A stretch of DNA of 64,000 nucleotides from assembly GCA_038503035.1 (NCBI GenBank), contig JAVSML010024702.1, positions 1-64,000 of the forward strand. Reading direction: 5' to 3'. The translations under genes and the position numbers were made by a program. The DNA comes from Crocodylus rhombifer. Its lineage: Eukaryota > Chordata > Crocodylia > Crocodylidae. Shown here one piece after another: positions 31,578 to 42,615 of the stretch. Each line of letters begins with the position of its first letter. The stretch's first letter is position 1. The notes below the pieces were generated by a model. That model worked only from the letters and a program-made list of their open reading frames with translations. It had not been told where the DNA came from and did not search any database.

Positions 31578-32290
31578 CAGAAACCATTGTGCTCATCTAA
31601 TTTGACCTCTTGTGTTGCACAAGCTGGAGAAACTAATTCAATGATTCCTGCAAGGAGGGAAATTATTCTTCCTTACTGTGTTAGTGACACTATTGAACCA
31701 AATAACTTCTGACTGAGCTACAGTGGATATTTTAGAATGTCTTGATTTTAAGACTGCAATTGATGGAGAATCTGCCGTATCCCTTGGTAAACTGCTTCAA
31801 TGGGTAATTACATTCGCTGTTTAAATGATGCATCTTATTTCCAATTTGAGTTTTTCTAGCTTCAACTTCCAGCCGTGAATCTCATTAGGTTTTTATCTGC
31901 TAGATTAAAAAGTCCTCTATTATCAGATATCTCCTTGCCACATAGGTATTTATAGTCTGTGATCAACTTGCCTCTTAACCTTCTTCTAATAAGCTAAATA
32001 GATGGAGCTATTTATTCTACCACCAAGGCAAGTTTGCAAAACCTAGGATCATTTCTATAGCTCTTCTCTGCACCTTTTCCAGGGTTTCAGTATCCTTTAG
32101 GAGTATGGATACCAGAACTGGATACTGTATCCACTAATGGTTGCACTAATGCTATTGTAACATCCTAGCTGTGAATCTCATTAGGTTTTTATCTGCTAGA
32201 TTAAAAAGTCCTCTATTATCAGATTTCCACATAGGTATTTATAGACTGTGATCAACTTGCCTTTTAACCTTCTCCTAATAAGCTAAATGT
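31578..32290 (-). mobile_element. CR1: Old CR1-type LINE, minus strand, with internal duplication
   Basis: The plus strand shows the reverse complement of an old CR1 3' region: 'tgtgctcatctaatttgacc', 'gatggagaatctgccgtatc', 'ttccaatttgagtttttctagc', 'cttctctgcaccttttccag' and 'ataccagaactggatactgt'. Within it, 31875-31999 is repeated at 32171-32288. Same subfamily style as 60990-61258. Confidence 0.7.
31875..32288. repeat. Local direct duplication of about 120 bp
   Basis: Unit 1 (31875-31999) and unit 2 (32171-32288) start 'gtgaatctcattaggttttt' and end 'aagctaaat'. They are nearly identical: unit 2 lacks 7 bp near 'cagatatctccttgccaca' and differs by a few substitutions. The offset is 296 bp. 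The intervening sequence is CR1 that continues unit 1, so unit 2 is a partial re-copy. Confidence 0.85.
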
Positions 32291-32417
32291 GGTATGGGTA
32301 TGTTAGCAGGTTTGTGTATACTGTAGGAGTGTGACTGCCTAGCTTCAGGCCAGCTCACCTCCTTTCAGAGCAGAGCAGAGACCATGGACACCCAGTGATG
32401 CTTAACTATTTACAGAT

Positions 32418-32522
32418 TTAATTGTATAATATAATATAAAACTTATAAACATATACCTATATATACACCTATACACACACACACACACACCCTATACACA
32501 CACACACATAGATATATAATTT
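32418..32522. repeat. AT-rich and (CA)n microsatellite cluster
   Basis: Runs of ataat/tata pass into 'acctatatatacacctat', then two (ca)n blocks and 'tagatatataattt'. Compound microsatellite. Confidence 0.85.
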
Positions 32523-33568
32523 AAAATATAGGTTTACAAGGACAGTTAACTCTTATTAACCCTAAACTCAAACAATCTTGTTCATATATGGTAAACGAAG
32601 GCACTCTATTGGCCTAGGCCTTGACTCTCTTTGGCCCTTTGGTTAGTGTGCAGCCCCTGCCCTCAGCAGGGCCCTCCAGGCGGCAGGCAAGAAAACACTC
32701 AATGATAAAACAGGTTAGACCATAAACCAACAAATGAAGACCTGACAGTTATGGAACGATAATTGAACGTACAGAAGTGAGATTACATCAGATAAGATAC
32801 AATGCATAAAGATAACCAACACAATGATTTCAGGTACAGAGTCGGCGTTCCACTAGCAGGCCCTACTAGTAACTAAATAAAGCACTTCCAGTCCTCTCAT
32901 AATACAGCAGGAAGGATGGAAGTTTACAGCGAAAGTCCCAATAATACAAGGAACCAGAACACAACAGTGCCACAGCAACTGTGCCCAAAGAAGAAATGAT
33001 ACCAGGGGAAGAACCCATTACCTTAGGGAAACACTATCACCCTCCCCTAGGTCACACAGCTGGAAGGGGCCACATAAGAATGAAGCCATCCTTATCAAAT
33101 GGTGCCATTAGCTCCTCTCTCCACACAAAAAGGGGGTCATCTCCCTCCCTATAATGGGGCTTCCCTTTAACCACCCAAATAGGGAGGGCCCCTCATCCAC
33201 TGTGGAAATCCCCTTCTCTTCCCCTCTTGGGAATTGCAATCCCCTTCCCAAGTGACTCACAACATCCCAGCAGTTTTGGTGGCCATGGCTCACCTCTCTC
33301 TGTGGATTGGCTGTGGGGGCTTCCTTCCTCACTAGGGTGGTCAACCCATCCGGTTACCACTTGGTGCACGAAGGCCTGAGCTCAGGGTCATCCCTGGTGG
33401 GGTGCAAATCAGGGCAACTGCCCCAGGCCCTGCACTTTGGGGGGCCCCGTGGAGCTGGCCAAAGCAGCCATGGCAACTCCACACCACCACTGCCAGCTTC
33501 ACATCCAGCCACTTGCTTACCACCCCCCAGCCAACGGGCCCCACAACCCGCTCAGGTCAGCTCTGCCC
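32523..33568. other. Unassigned sequence; possible hAT left end near 33390
   Basis: No gene supported. At about 33395-33455 'aaatcagggcaactgcccca' followed by 'ggccctgcactttgggggg' resembles subterminal sequence of hAT elements of the kind whose left end is at 49001, but no matching right end was found. Confidence 0.35.
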
Positions 33569-34140
33569 AAGCTGCCTTGTGCAGCCACTGGGCCTCTCAG
33601 CCCTCTCTCAGCCCCATGCACCTTCCTGTGCCTCATGCAGGGATGGGGACCTGCATTGCCTCATTTAGCTACAGCATCCCATCAGCTCCTCTCAGCTCTC
33701 TCAGCCCCATGCACCACCCTTTGCACCAAAGGGATGCCTGCCTCATGCATCATTGGGGACCTGCACTGCCTCATGAAGCCGCAGCACCCTGTCAGCTTCA
33801 CTCAGCTCTCTCAGCGCTGTGCACTGCCTTGTGCATTGAAGAGGCGCCTGCCTTGTGCAGGGATGGGGACCCACAGTGCCTTGTGCAGCCATGCCTTCCT
33901 GTCAACTCCACCTGCCTTGTGCACTGCTCTGTGCACCAAGGGCTCCTGCCTTGTGCAGGGCTGGGGTCCTGCACTACCTTGTGCAGCCTCAGTGGTTCCT
34001 TCAGCTCTACGAGACCTGTGCACCACTCCGTGCACCAAGGGCTCCTGCCTTGAGCAGGGTTGGGGACCTACGCTGCCTTGTGCAGCCGCCAAGGTCTCAT
34101 CTGCTCTCCAGACCCTCTATGCACTGACCCATGCACTGAC
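33569..34140 (+). repeat. Degenerate minisatellite, period 98-110 bp, about five units
   Basis: The anchor 'cctt/catg-gcag-g-tggggac' recurs at 33631, 33741, 33851, 33949 and 34049, giving periods of 110, 110, 98 and 100 bp. Each unit then has 'ctgca-tgccttgtgcagcc', a variable pyrimidine-rich part and 'tgcaccaagggctcctg'. Units 3-5 are the closest to each other. A partial unit precedes at 33569. Period lengths are not multiples of three, so the long open frames across it are compositional. Confidence 0.8.
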
Positions 34141-34540
34141 ACCACAGCTCTTTCCATGGTGGGGCTGGCACACAGCCACCTGCTGCTTCCTGCTCAGTGG
34201 AGGCATCTTCAAGGAGCTTTGGGGGCAATTGCTCCACCCTGTTGGTCAGCTCTACCAGCTCTTCTGCAGTCCTGTCTTCATCATCCCTCATCAAAGCCAC
34301 CCATGTGCTAGGCACGCAGGCTTTTATACCTTCTGGAGGCTCCACCTCCAGACTGGAAATGGACCAATGGAAAAGCCTGAGTGGTTAGTTCCCCCTCAGG
34401 TCTTCTTTTTACCTCTCCCTTAAGTCAGGGCAGGACAACATCTTGAGTCACCAAATCCAGCCCCCTGGTATTGGAGGCAACTTATCATATAACCCCTTCA
34501 TAAACTTATACATGTAAAAATTAATTATTATTTTTTACTT
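34141..34540. other. Unassigned non-coding sequence
   Basis: GC-rich start, then AT-rich. A minus-strand open stretch of 82 codons (34345-34097) has an acidic, helical-looking part ('RDDEDRTAEELVELTNRVEQ'), but I cannot assign it. Confidence 0.35.
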
Positions 34541-34612
34541 TTGCTATTCTGATTGGAAGGTTATTCAAGAACCTCACCACTCTCAACCTCTTTTTCATTT
34601 TCAGCCTAGATT

Positions 34613-36440
34613 TCATAGATTTCTAGGGTCAGAAGGGACCTGGCAGATCATTGGGTTCAACCTCCTGCTCCAGGCAGGAAAGAGCACTGGGGTTAAGTAA
34701 CCCCAGCCAGATGCCTATCCAATCTCTTTTTGAACACTTCCAAGGTAGGGGAAAGTACCACCTCCCTTGGAAGCCCATTCCATATTTTGGCAACCTTCAC
34801 CGTAAAGAATTTCTTCCTTATGTCCAATTTAAATCTATTTTCCTTCAGTTTGTAGCTGTTATTGCTAGTAACCCCAAGGGGCGCCCTGGTAAACAGAGTT
34901 CCCCCTATTCTCTGCTGGCCCCCCATGATGAGTTTGTAGACAACTACAAGATCATCTCTCAGCCTTCTCTTGTGGAGGATGAAGAGATTCAGGTCCCCCA
35001 GTCTGTCTTCATTGGGTCCTACTTAAAAGCCCTCAACTATACGAGTAGCCCTCCTCTGGACCCTTTCAAGGTTATCCACATTGCTCTTGAAGTACAGTGC
35101 CCAAAACTGGATGCAGTACTCCAAACCATGGCCTCACCAATGCCGTATAGAGGGGAATTATCACTTCCCTAGACCAGCTCATGATGCACCAAGAAAGAGT
35201 GCGGTTAGCCTTGCTTATCACCTCATCACACTGGTGGATCATGTTCATTTTTGCGTCAACCAGGACTCTGAGATCTCTTTCCACAGGTGTGGTACTCAGA
35301 ATGGTACCCTCCAGTTTTTAGGTGTGTTGGAGATTCCTTCTCCCCAGGTGCAGCACCTTGCATTTATCTTTGTTAAATTGCATCCGATTCTGATCCGCCT
35401 ACCTCCCCAGTCTGTCCAAATCTGCCTGAATTCGGTCTTTGCCCTCCAGTGTCTTAACTGTACCCCACAGTTTAGGGTTGCCTGCGAATTTGGACAAGGT
35501 GCTTTCAACACCTTCATCCAAATCACCAATGAAGATATTAAACAGCACTGGTCCAAAGACATAACCTTGGGGGACACCACTGCCCACATCCCTCCAGGGA
35601 AAATTGGACCCATCCACCACCGCTCTCTGGGTGCATCCTGTGAGCCAGCTTTTCACCCACTTTAAGGTGAAAAAATCCACATCACAGCTACTCAGTTTCC
35701 TCATAAGAATTGGGTGTGACACTGTGTCAAAAGCCTTGTTAAAATCCAGGTAAATAATATCTACTTCCACTCCTGCATCTAAGCACTTTGTGACCTAGCC
35801 ATAAGAAGAGACCAAGTTAGTCAGGTAGGATCTGCCTGCTATAAACCCATGCTGGTTGCCCCTTACCATAGTGTGACTTGCTGGCCCCCTGCAAATGTGA
35901 TCCTTTATGATTTTTTCTAAGGTCTTGCCAAAAATAGAGGTGAGGCTAACTGGCCTATAATTACCCGCATCTTCCTTCTTCCCCTTTTTGAAAATAGGGA
36001 CCACGCTGGCCCTTTTCCAGTCCTCCGGGACCTGTCCCAAGTACCACGAGCTCTCGAACAGTTGCAACAGTGGTTTTGCTATGACATCACCCAATTCCTT
36101 TAGTACCTTGGGATCTCCTTGGTGGAGATCATCGGGGCCTGATGACTTAAATACATCCAGCCCTTTGAAGTGCCACTTCACTAAGTCAGTGCTAACCATT
36201 GGTGGATTGCTATTACTCACACTCCAGACTAAAGACTCATTGGGAGGTGTATTTGTATCCGTGTCCAGGAAAACAGAAGCAAAGAAATTATTTAAGAGCT
36301 CTGCTTTTTCCATCCTCAGTTACAAGTTGCCCTAGTCCATTCTGTAGTGGCCCTATGTTACCCTTCACCTTCTTCCTGTTCCCTATGTACTTAAAGAAGG
36401 ACTTCTTTTATCCCTGATCTTTGTTACCAACTTCTGTATA
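34613..36440 (-). mobile_element. CR1: CR1 LINE, minus strand, 5'-truncated, 1.83 kb
   Basis: The 3' end is at 34613 ('tcatagatttctagggtcag' on plus), and the 5' truncation lies in the linker before the RT domain, near 36440. It carries the RT and C-terminal region. It belongs to the second subfamily ('aggtcccttctgaccctaga'-type 3' end), like 28140-28613. Confidence 0.88.
34693..36313 (-). pseudogene. CR1 ORF2 reverse transcriptase, broken
   Basis: Minus-strand frames in order. 36313-35795: linker and fingers ('FKSSGPDDLHQGDPKVLKEL', 'NYRPVSLTSIFGKTLEKII', 'NQHGFIAGRSYLTNLVSS'). 35770-35399: motif A '[18 protein letters not shown]' with the first Asp kept, then '[20 protein letters not shown]' and '[11 protein letters not shown]', where the F/YADD box is degraded to FAGN. 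35284-35072: thumb/C-terminal region. 34926-34693: C-terminus ('IWNGLPREVVLSPTLEVF', ends 'HLAGVT'). About four frameshifts or stops, plus loss of the active-site aspartates, make it dead. Confidence 0.8.
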
Positions 36441-36510
36441 CTAATTCATGGCCAATGTATATCCCACGTTCTTGTATTAAGGTTGTCCTGAGAATAAGGG
36501 AGTAGTGATA

Positions 36511-37395
36511 GGCATGATGGGTCCTGGTCTCAGCATATTGTCTTACTGTTGTCAAGTTTTTTATAGGCGTCACAATATTGAACGTTTTTACGGAGGGATT
36601 TCAAGGAGGACTATAATATAGCTTTGTTGATGTTTATTGGGAGCTCCTTCCAAGGGTATGTGCAACGTGCAAGAAAGCATAGAGAAACTTGTTTGTGAAT
36701 CTAACAAGTGAGTGATGGAGGGTGATGTTATTATCCAAGCAGAAACAAAAGCCAACATTTCAACAGTGGTTGGGAAATGGCAGACCTGGTCGAATCAGGA
36801 CATAAAGGGCCTTGAAAGTGAAGATAAGCAGCTTATGTTTAACATGATAGAGAAGGGCGGAGTCAGTGGAAAGGTGCAAAAAGAAGAATGATATGGTCAA
36901 AGCAATAGGATAAGAAGGTGATCTTGGCAGCAAGCAAGGGAAAGTTGAATTTGATAAGCTCACAAAAAAGAATGTTGCAGTAATCAAAATAGGAGTTTTG
37001 GTTGTAGGGAAAGGCTTAGATATACTATGTCAAAAGAATCTGCACAAATTAGACAGCTTATATTTGTGGCCCTAAAAAGAAGTATTAATCAAAAATGATA
37101 CCCAGGTGATGATCCTGAGTGTTGGGCAGAGTGGTGGCAGTGTCCACAGTGTTTAGGGATCATAAAAGGAAATAACAGCTACTTAAATAACCATGTGAGT
37201 GCAATTTTTGGCATTTATGCACAATTTAGCTCCTATTTCCAGCTGCATAGCTGTGCTTGCCCTGTGCTTCTATTCTCAGCATTCTCAAAAGTCTGCACTA
37301 CAGCAGCATAGGCTCCAAGGCAGAGTAGGATCACCTGTGTATGCACATAACTCCACATAAGTTCCTGAAAGCACAGTGAGAGAAAAAAACATTAT
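36511..37395. other. Unassigned sequence with an old-repeat look
   Basis: The stretch at about 36770-36990 ('aaagggccttgaaagtgaag', 'tgatatggtcaaagcaatag', 'atgttgcagtaatcaaaat') resembles an old dispersed vertebrate repeat I have seen before but cannot name. No gene supported. Confidence 0.35.
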
Positions 37396-37399
37396 TAGC

Positions 37400-37480
37400 A
37401 AGTATTAGAGCTTTTAACCCAATACAGAGCCTAGTGGTTAGGGCACTTGTCCTGGAAGTGGGTAACCTGGGAATGGGACA
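37400..37480 (+). mobile_element. Possible tRNA-derived SINE head
   Basis: 'gcctagtggttagggcactt' resembles the A-box region of tRNA-derived SINEs, with 'gtaacctggga' downstream where a degenerate B box might lie. An opposite-orientation A-box-like 'tgtagctcagtgagaaggat' can be read on the minus strand at about 37600-37625. Weak. Confidence 0.3.
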
Positions 37481-38036
37481 GAAGCTGTCCCACTGCTGTT
37501 CTTTTTCATCTAATAAGTATTAAATGCAAGATGCAGAAAAGTCACTTGAAGCAGCAACAAGGGCAGCAACCAGAACCCAGACTGCTGCCCTTCCAGGGAA
37601 GCATCCTTCTCACTGAGCTACACCCCGCTGCCTTACGTGCACTTCTCCTGGCCTCAGATATTATCATCCACCTCTGGCTACCAAGTGGGCAAGCTTTAAG
37701 AGAAGCGGAAAAGAGTACTTGGGGCAATATAAGGCCCATGGCCTGGTAATCACTGTACTTTACTGGGAAATGAGAGATATAATTTTAAGTCTCCTGTGCA
37801 TGAGGGACAGTAGCAAAAATGAGGTGGGGACCTGCCATTGGCAATAAGGCAATTCGTACTGCACTGTGCCCTGTAGCTGCCTGTGAGGAGCAGGAGAAAC
37901 TTCAGACCAGAACTGCTTCTTGGGTGGCATTGAAGGCCATCTACTTCTCAGAAAGGAAGTGCTTGTGTACAAACTTCTGTATTGCAAGTTCAAGTGGAAG
38001 CCTGTTATCTGTGAGTTTTAAAAAAGCTGAAATGCC
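37481..38036. other. Unassigned non-coding sequence
   Basis: Apart from the possible minus-strand SINE head mentioned above, nothing recognised. Confidence 0.4.
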
Positions 38037-38328
38037 TGGGTGCCTGTACACAATGCACCCATCAGGTGTAATAAGTGTGCTAATTAGCTCACTCCAGCCA
38101 GCTTCCATGTCTCATGTAGGAGTGTCCCTGTGCTTCAAAATGACAGTGGGGGGCGCTTTAACTAAAACTTTTTCAATGAACTTTAAAGTGCCCCTACCCC
38201 TATTTTGAAGTGTGGGGGCGCTGATACACAAGACACTCTAGGTGCTTTAATTAAAACGGTTCTCAGAGCTGTTCTAATTAAAGTGCCCCTCCCCCCACAC
38301 ACCCCTGGAGCATGTGTAAAAATGCCCT
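38037..38328. mobile_element. MITE, about 290 bp
   Basis: The ends 'tgggtgcctgtacacaatgc' and, reverse complemented, 'agggcatttttacacatgctcc' form inverted repeats. The interior has 'gctttaactaaaac', 'tttaattaaaac' and 'ttctaattaaagtgccc' arms shared with the element at 57599-57963 ('tttaattaaagtgcc', 'cttcaaaatggcggtggggg' against 'cttcaaaatgacagtggggg'). Confidence 0.6.
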
Positions 38329-38821
38329 CTGAGTGCTGTTACATCAGACTAAGAGGGGATCAGGGTCTAAAAGAGATGGGGTTGCATAAGCAATCTGAAG
38401 ATGGTTAGCGATCCCTGCCTTCAGTGAAAGGTAGCAGACCTCTAGCAGCAGAGCGCTGATGACCCTTGGTAGTGGTGAGGAGCAGTGGACCCCCAGCAGT
38501 GGAGCAGTAGTGAATGCCACACCCAATAGGAAAGCAGTGAACCCTGATGGAGAAGACAAAACAGTAGCAAACACTGGTGAGGGCCTCCCTACCCAGTACT
38601 TGCTACTTTGGCTGGCATATATGGTAGAAGTCCTGGAGCAAAGCAGTAACCCCTGGCAGTGGGGAGAAGCAGGGTCCTCTGGGGTGGGACTCCTTGCCCC
38701 ACACCCATCACTGTTGGCTGGCCCAAGTGGTAGAGCCCCTGGACAGCAGGCCTGAGTGAGTCTCCCTTCCTAATGGACTGAGCTAGGTAGTAGGTCCCTT
38801 GGATTGGTTTGCCAGCAACTG
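38329..38821. other. Unassigned sequence, weakly repetitive
   Basis: Contains loose repeats of 'agcagtgga-ccc', 'ggtag-gcccctgga', but no clean tandem array. No gene. Confidence 0.35.
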
Positions 38822-38910
38822 AGACGATCATAGTAAACTAGGGCTGGAAGGGACTTCACAAGGTCATCTAGTCCACCTCCTATTCAAGACATGCTCTGCT
38901 CAAGACAGAG
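38822..38910 (-). mobile_element. CR1: CR1 LINE 3'-terminal fragment, minus strand
   Basis: 'gatcatagtaaactagggct' followed by 'ggaagggacttcacaaggtc' and 'atctagtccacctcctattc' is the reverse complement of a CR1 3' end. About 90 bp. Confidence 0.75.
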
Positions 38911-39580
38911 AGACTGTTAACTCTTTGGGGATTCAAGTAATATTTAACAGGTACATTTTTCTTTATCATTACATATGTGTCCCTTCTTCTCCTTTAATAA
39001 ACCCCATTATGATAGAATATTGCTTGCAAGCAGGGAAGTTTGTGCATGTTGGCCTTTGCTCCTGCCATCCAGTGCCTGGCAGAACGGTTACACAAGGAAG
39101 AAATGGAAGAGTCACTTACAAGGGATATGACAGACTGGGAGGCCCTGTTACTTTATACAAATATAAGGGAAGGGCCTCAGCAATAAAAGGTAGAAATGTT
39201 CCAGTAGTGGAGAACAGAGGTCCTGCTAGAGAAGGCCTGACCAAGGTAGTGAATGGGGAAGGGCTGGAACAAAGAGGTACCTGGCTAGACCCAAGCAGCC
39301 AGAAAGGCAGCCAGGACTGGTCAGGTCTTATCTGAAGGATTAAAGAAAGGATAAGAAAAAGGCGAGTGATAGGAAGGACCTGGCAGAGGCTAAGGGAATG
39401 TGACTGATGGCCAAGAGTGCTATGAGGACAGGTAACAAACCCTAACAGACATTGCAAGGGGAGGGTTGGCTATTAAGAAGCTGTAGGAGGATGCGTGCCA
39501 GGAGACTCTAAGAGGTCCTGGTATGTGAGAGTTGCTATGCTGTGTCAGGAAGGCCCTTTCCCCCAGGGGCACTTTCCCCT
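38911..39580. other. Unassigned non-coding sequence
   Basis: No element ends or gene. An aataaa occurs at about 38996-39001. Confidence 0.4.
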
Positions 39581-39581
39581 C

Positions 39582-39606
39582 CACACACACACACATACGC
39601 GCACAC

Positions 39607-39637
<31 letters not shown>

Positions 39638-39652
39638 TACAGACACACACAC
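39582..39652. repeat. (CA)n-rich microsatellite, imperfect
   Basis: About 70 bp of ca dinucleotides interrupted by ta, tg and ga units; the longest pure stretch has about nine units. Confidence 0.92.
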
Positions 39653-40784
39653 TGATTTAACATCAAGATGCTGCAGTTGTGTCAAGTGTGGGAAATGAGT
39701 CTGAGAAAGAGCTGGTTTGTATGGGAAGCACAGAGATTGCACCTTGCCTAGAAAAGGAAGCAGAAGCAGTGGTGAGGATCACAGTATCTAAACAGGACAA
39801 TCCTTGGATGGAAGGTGCAAAGTGTACCAGTTTCCTACATAGCTTCTTTTACTTAAGAAGAGTGAAAATGGCTTCACTTGTATAGAAATATATAAGGTGA
39901 GTTTTCATAAGTAGAGGTTGACTTCATCAGATGCTGTCAGATGCATCAGATACTTCATCGGATGAGGTAATCCTTCTACTTACAAAAGCTTATCTGCTAT
40001 ACATACCTGATTTAGTTAGTCTATAACATACGAATCTACCCTGCCTTCTGACTAACATGGCTAGCTGCCTCTTTTCACTCATATAAGCAGTGTTATGGAA
40101 CTGACTTCTGGAGTATGGCATCAAAACATAGCATGGCAAACTCCCCTGCCAATGCCTAGGTGACTCAGCTGGCCCACATGCTGGTCCGAATGCTGGGTAC
40201 CTCAAATGCAGCTGGCATAGCCTTGCAGCTTGTGCTGTTTTTTACACCACTGCAAGTGAGTACAGACTTGGAACTCCAGCTGATCTGCACGGGTGCACAT
40301 CCCTACCCGAAGCACAGGATTGTACAGAATCTAGTCTGACAAAAGTATTTTACCAAGGCAGTACCAACCAAGTTCACCACCATGTCAGTCTCTCAGAGGC
40401 AACAGGTACCATTAGTGTTACAGGGTACCATGTGCTTTTTGCTTTGCTTCCTCCCCCTGAGTGACTGTCTAGTCATACTTACTCACACTTAAATGTTAGC
40501 AAGCATGGAGCAGGTTTCCAGGAAGGCGTGCACCACTGAGGATAATTGGGAAGGACCCGACACTCCTAGAATATAGGAGTGGGCCTACAGGGTTGCACCT
40601 TCCCTTCTAGGATGTTTATGACTCTGTCTTGTTGCAACACATTCATTTATTTTCACTGAGGGTGCCTTGTGCTTCCTGCGGCTGCTCTTCCCCTCAGAAA
40701 TTCCATAACTGATTTTTGAATAAAAATCTTAGAGGAAAAAATGTGCATAAATATTTTACAACACTAGTAGCAGCCAGCTCTTAC
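39653..40784. other. Unassigned non-coding sequence
   Basis: A local repeat of 'cttcatcagatg/cttcatcggatgag' at about 39931-39966. No gene supported. Confidence 0.4.
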
Positions 40785-40975
40785 CTTGCTCTCTTTGTCA
40801 ATAGATCTCAAAGGGCTTTACAAAGGAGGGCAGGATCATTACCTGCATTTCAGAGGTGAGGAAGCAAAGAGTAGGGAAACGACTGCCTGCAGTAACTCAG
40901 AAATGGTGGAGCCAGGAATAAAACCCACATGTCAGGAGTCCCTGCCTAGTGCTGTATCCACTGAGCAACTTAGAT
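40785..40975 (-). mobile_element. MIR-like SINE, minus strand
   Basis: The plus strand reads as the reverse complement of a MIR-type SINE: 'aaagggctttacaaaggagg' / 'atcattacctgcatttcaga' / 'ggtgaggaagcaaag', then 'agtaactcagaaatggtgga' / 'gccaggaataaaacccacatg' and 'ctagtgctgtatccactgag' at the tRNA-derived head. This is the order of MIR core and head, from memory of the consensus. Confidence 0.65.
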
Positions 40976-42190
40976 GAAGAAGTGGTTTAGCACTGAACAA
41001 CTTTTGTGAAATCATCTTTCTTACCCCTACGGGCATCAGAGAAATCAGAGACCACTGAAGGATGAGAGAGGCCAAATGGACAGCACGGTAGGCAGTGTAG
41101 TGGAGGGGAAAGACATTTCCACCCTGGAAGTCGCTTCTCCTCTCCCCATCCCCTCTGTCTGCCTTCCCACACACACAGAGTCTCTGCCTCCCCTTGCCTG
41201 CTGTCAGATATAATAAAGAAAACGAAATCTCCCAGAACAGCCAGCACATACTGTGTGGTCTCCCTTTGGCTCTAGGCTCTCAGAGTCTTTTACTCTCCCT
41301 GAGTGATGTCAGGCTGAATAAAGCTAAATAGACCCTGATGGAGGAAAACTGCTGTTAAGTGGGCTGGCTGATTGTTTGGATTTTTTTTTTTTTTGCTCTC
41401 TGACTTGTCACAGATATAAAATCTCCAGGGGAATAGCAGCGGTAGGCCCTCAAGAAGCTCAGACCCCAGCCTCTCCGGCCAGGCTTTGCTTCCTGTCCTC
41501 TCAACCTGTCTCTTGGCGCTCAGAGATGCCTCTAACTGTTCACACACTGGGGCACTCACCAGCATGTGGGTAAGAGACAACTGAACTCAACGTCCTAGCC
41601 CTAGAGTTGGAACAGAGATACGTGGCCATCCCCAACTCACATGACGGGGTTCAGCATTCACTGGCCTTTGAAAAGGATCGTGTCACCTCCCTTCAGATAT
41701 CTGAAGGCTAATGAACAGCTAAAAATCTCAGCCGATTCAAGATCACAAGTCTGGGTTGTCATCCAGCAGATGATGATCCTCATGAGCAGCACATTTCCAA
41801 AGCACAACTGTGTTCCAGCTGACAGGAGGAATGCTGGCAAGTGCCTGGGTAGTATAAACCAAAGGGAGAAACAGGCCCTAAACTTCTCCAATCCTGGCAG
41901 ATCTCACAGTTTCACTGCAAGTTGTGTGATATTTGGTTTCCCCTTAAGTCTGAGGAGGTCATGTAAGTGCACCAAAAACTTAATTTCCTTAAAAATACTG
42001 AATGAGGTCAGATCCTATTCTGACTTTTGGCTGCCTACGTGGACACAGGTGCCTAATTATGATTCTAATCCACCCTGCTCCAGTCCCTTAAAATTCAATA
42101 ATTACTTTTGTAATCTACTTTTATCTGAAAATGATTCACAAAAAAGAACTAAGGAGGAGGACTATCCACCCACTTTTTGCACTGAGTTTT
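40976..42190. other. Unassigned non-coding sequence
   Basis: Includes a T homopolymer of about 16 at 41380-41395. Open stretches here (for example 41641-42279 on plus) have no recognisable domains. Confidence 0.4.
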
Positions 42191-42275
42191 TCAGGGTTTC
42201 AGAAGGGTGGAATAGCATACTTAGGCACCTAAATCCCCTCAGCCATCTAATGGCAGAGAATCTGGCCCTTAGTGT
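42191..42275 (+). repeat. Dispersed repeat sharing sequence with 15597-15682
   Basis: Contains 'agaagggtggaatagcatac', 'ttaggcacctaaatccc' and 'agagaatctggccc', in the same order as the other copy. Family unknown. Confidence 0.45.
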
Positions 42276-42615
42276 GTAAAGGGCCAAATGTCCCATTTCT
42301 CCCAGGAAAAAGCCTTTTGTTCTGGGATCCTACAGACATACCAGTTGATTGTCCTACTTTCAGCACCTGTGAAGATACAAGTTAAATTATACAAACACTT
42401 TTTGTCATTCTGTATAGTCTGTAAGGTTCTTGTTACATATTTTGGGCAGCTCCTGGAGCACTTAACCCCCTGGATTGTCTGCACATTAACACCTGAAACT
42501 GTTTTTAAGCACTCATTACACAACTCAAAGTAAATTGATCATCATTATGCAGCTCAAAATTAATCCAGGGGAGAATTATCTCTGATCTAGGCTACCCAGC
42601 TCCTATTAAACTAAG
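42276..42615. other. Unassigned non-coding sequence
   Basis: Nothing recognised. Confidence 0.4.

Larger units (their letters stand above)
34541..36510 (-). mobile_element. CR1: Older CR1 fragment split by a younger CR1
   Basis: Plus-strand 34541-34612 ('ggaaggttattcaagaacct', 'cattttcagcctagattt') and 36441-36500 ('ttcatggccaatgtatatcc', 'cacgttcttgtatt') together read as the reverse complement of a single old CR1 3' region, from the frame 'cagcctagattt...' to '...aatgtatatccc'. The young CR1 at 34613-36440 lies between them. Confidence 0.55.

Noticed and set aside
32418..32522. Considered as a CRISPR-like or regulatory array
   Set aside because: It is a plain compound microsatellite with no spacers and no associated genes; the window is vertebrate.
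34097..34345. 82-codon minus frame with an acidic helical part, considered as a retroviral gag-like piece
   Set aside because: No flanking retroviral features (no LTR pair, primer-binding site, protease or RT), and no domain I can name.
33307..34423. Two overlapping long open frames (248 and 328 codons) on plus
   Set aside because: They cross a minisatellite whose periods are not multiples of three and show no domain. Low stop density is explained by GC-rich, pyrimidine-rich composition.
37400..37700. Considered as a tRNA gene
   Set aside because: Only an A-box-like stretch is present; no cloverleaf or intact B box. At best a decayed SINE head.
41641..42279. 212-codon open frame on plus
   Set aside because: No homology I can recognise, no splice or start context, and it overlaps a dispersed repeat at its 3' end. 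Kept as unassigned DNA.
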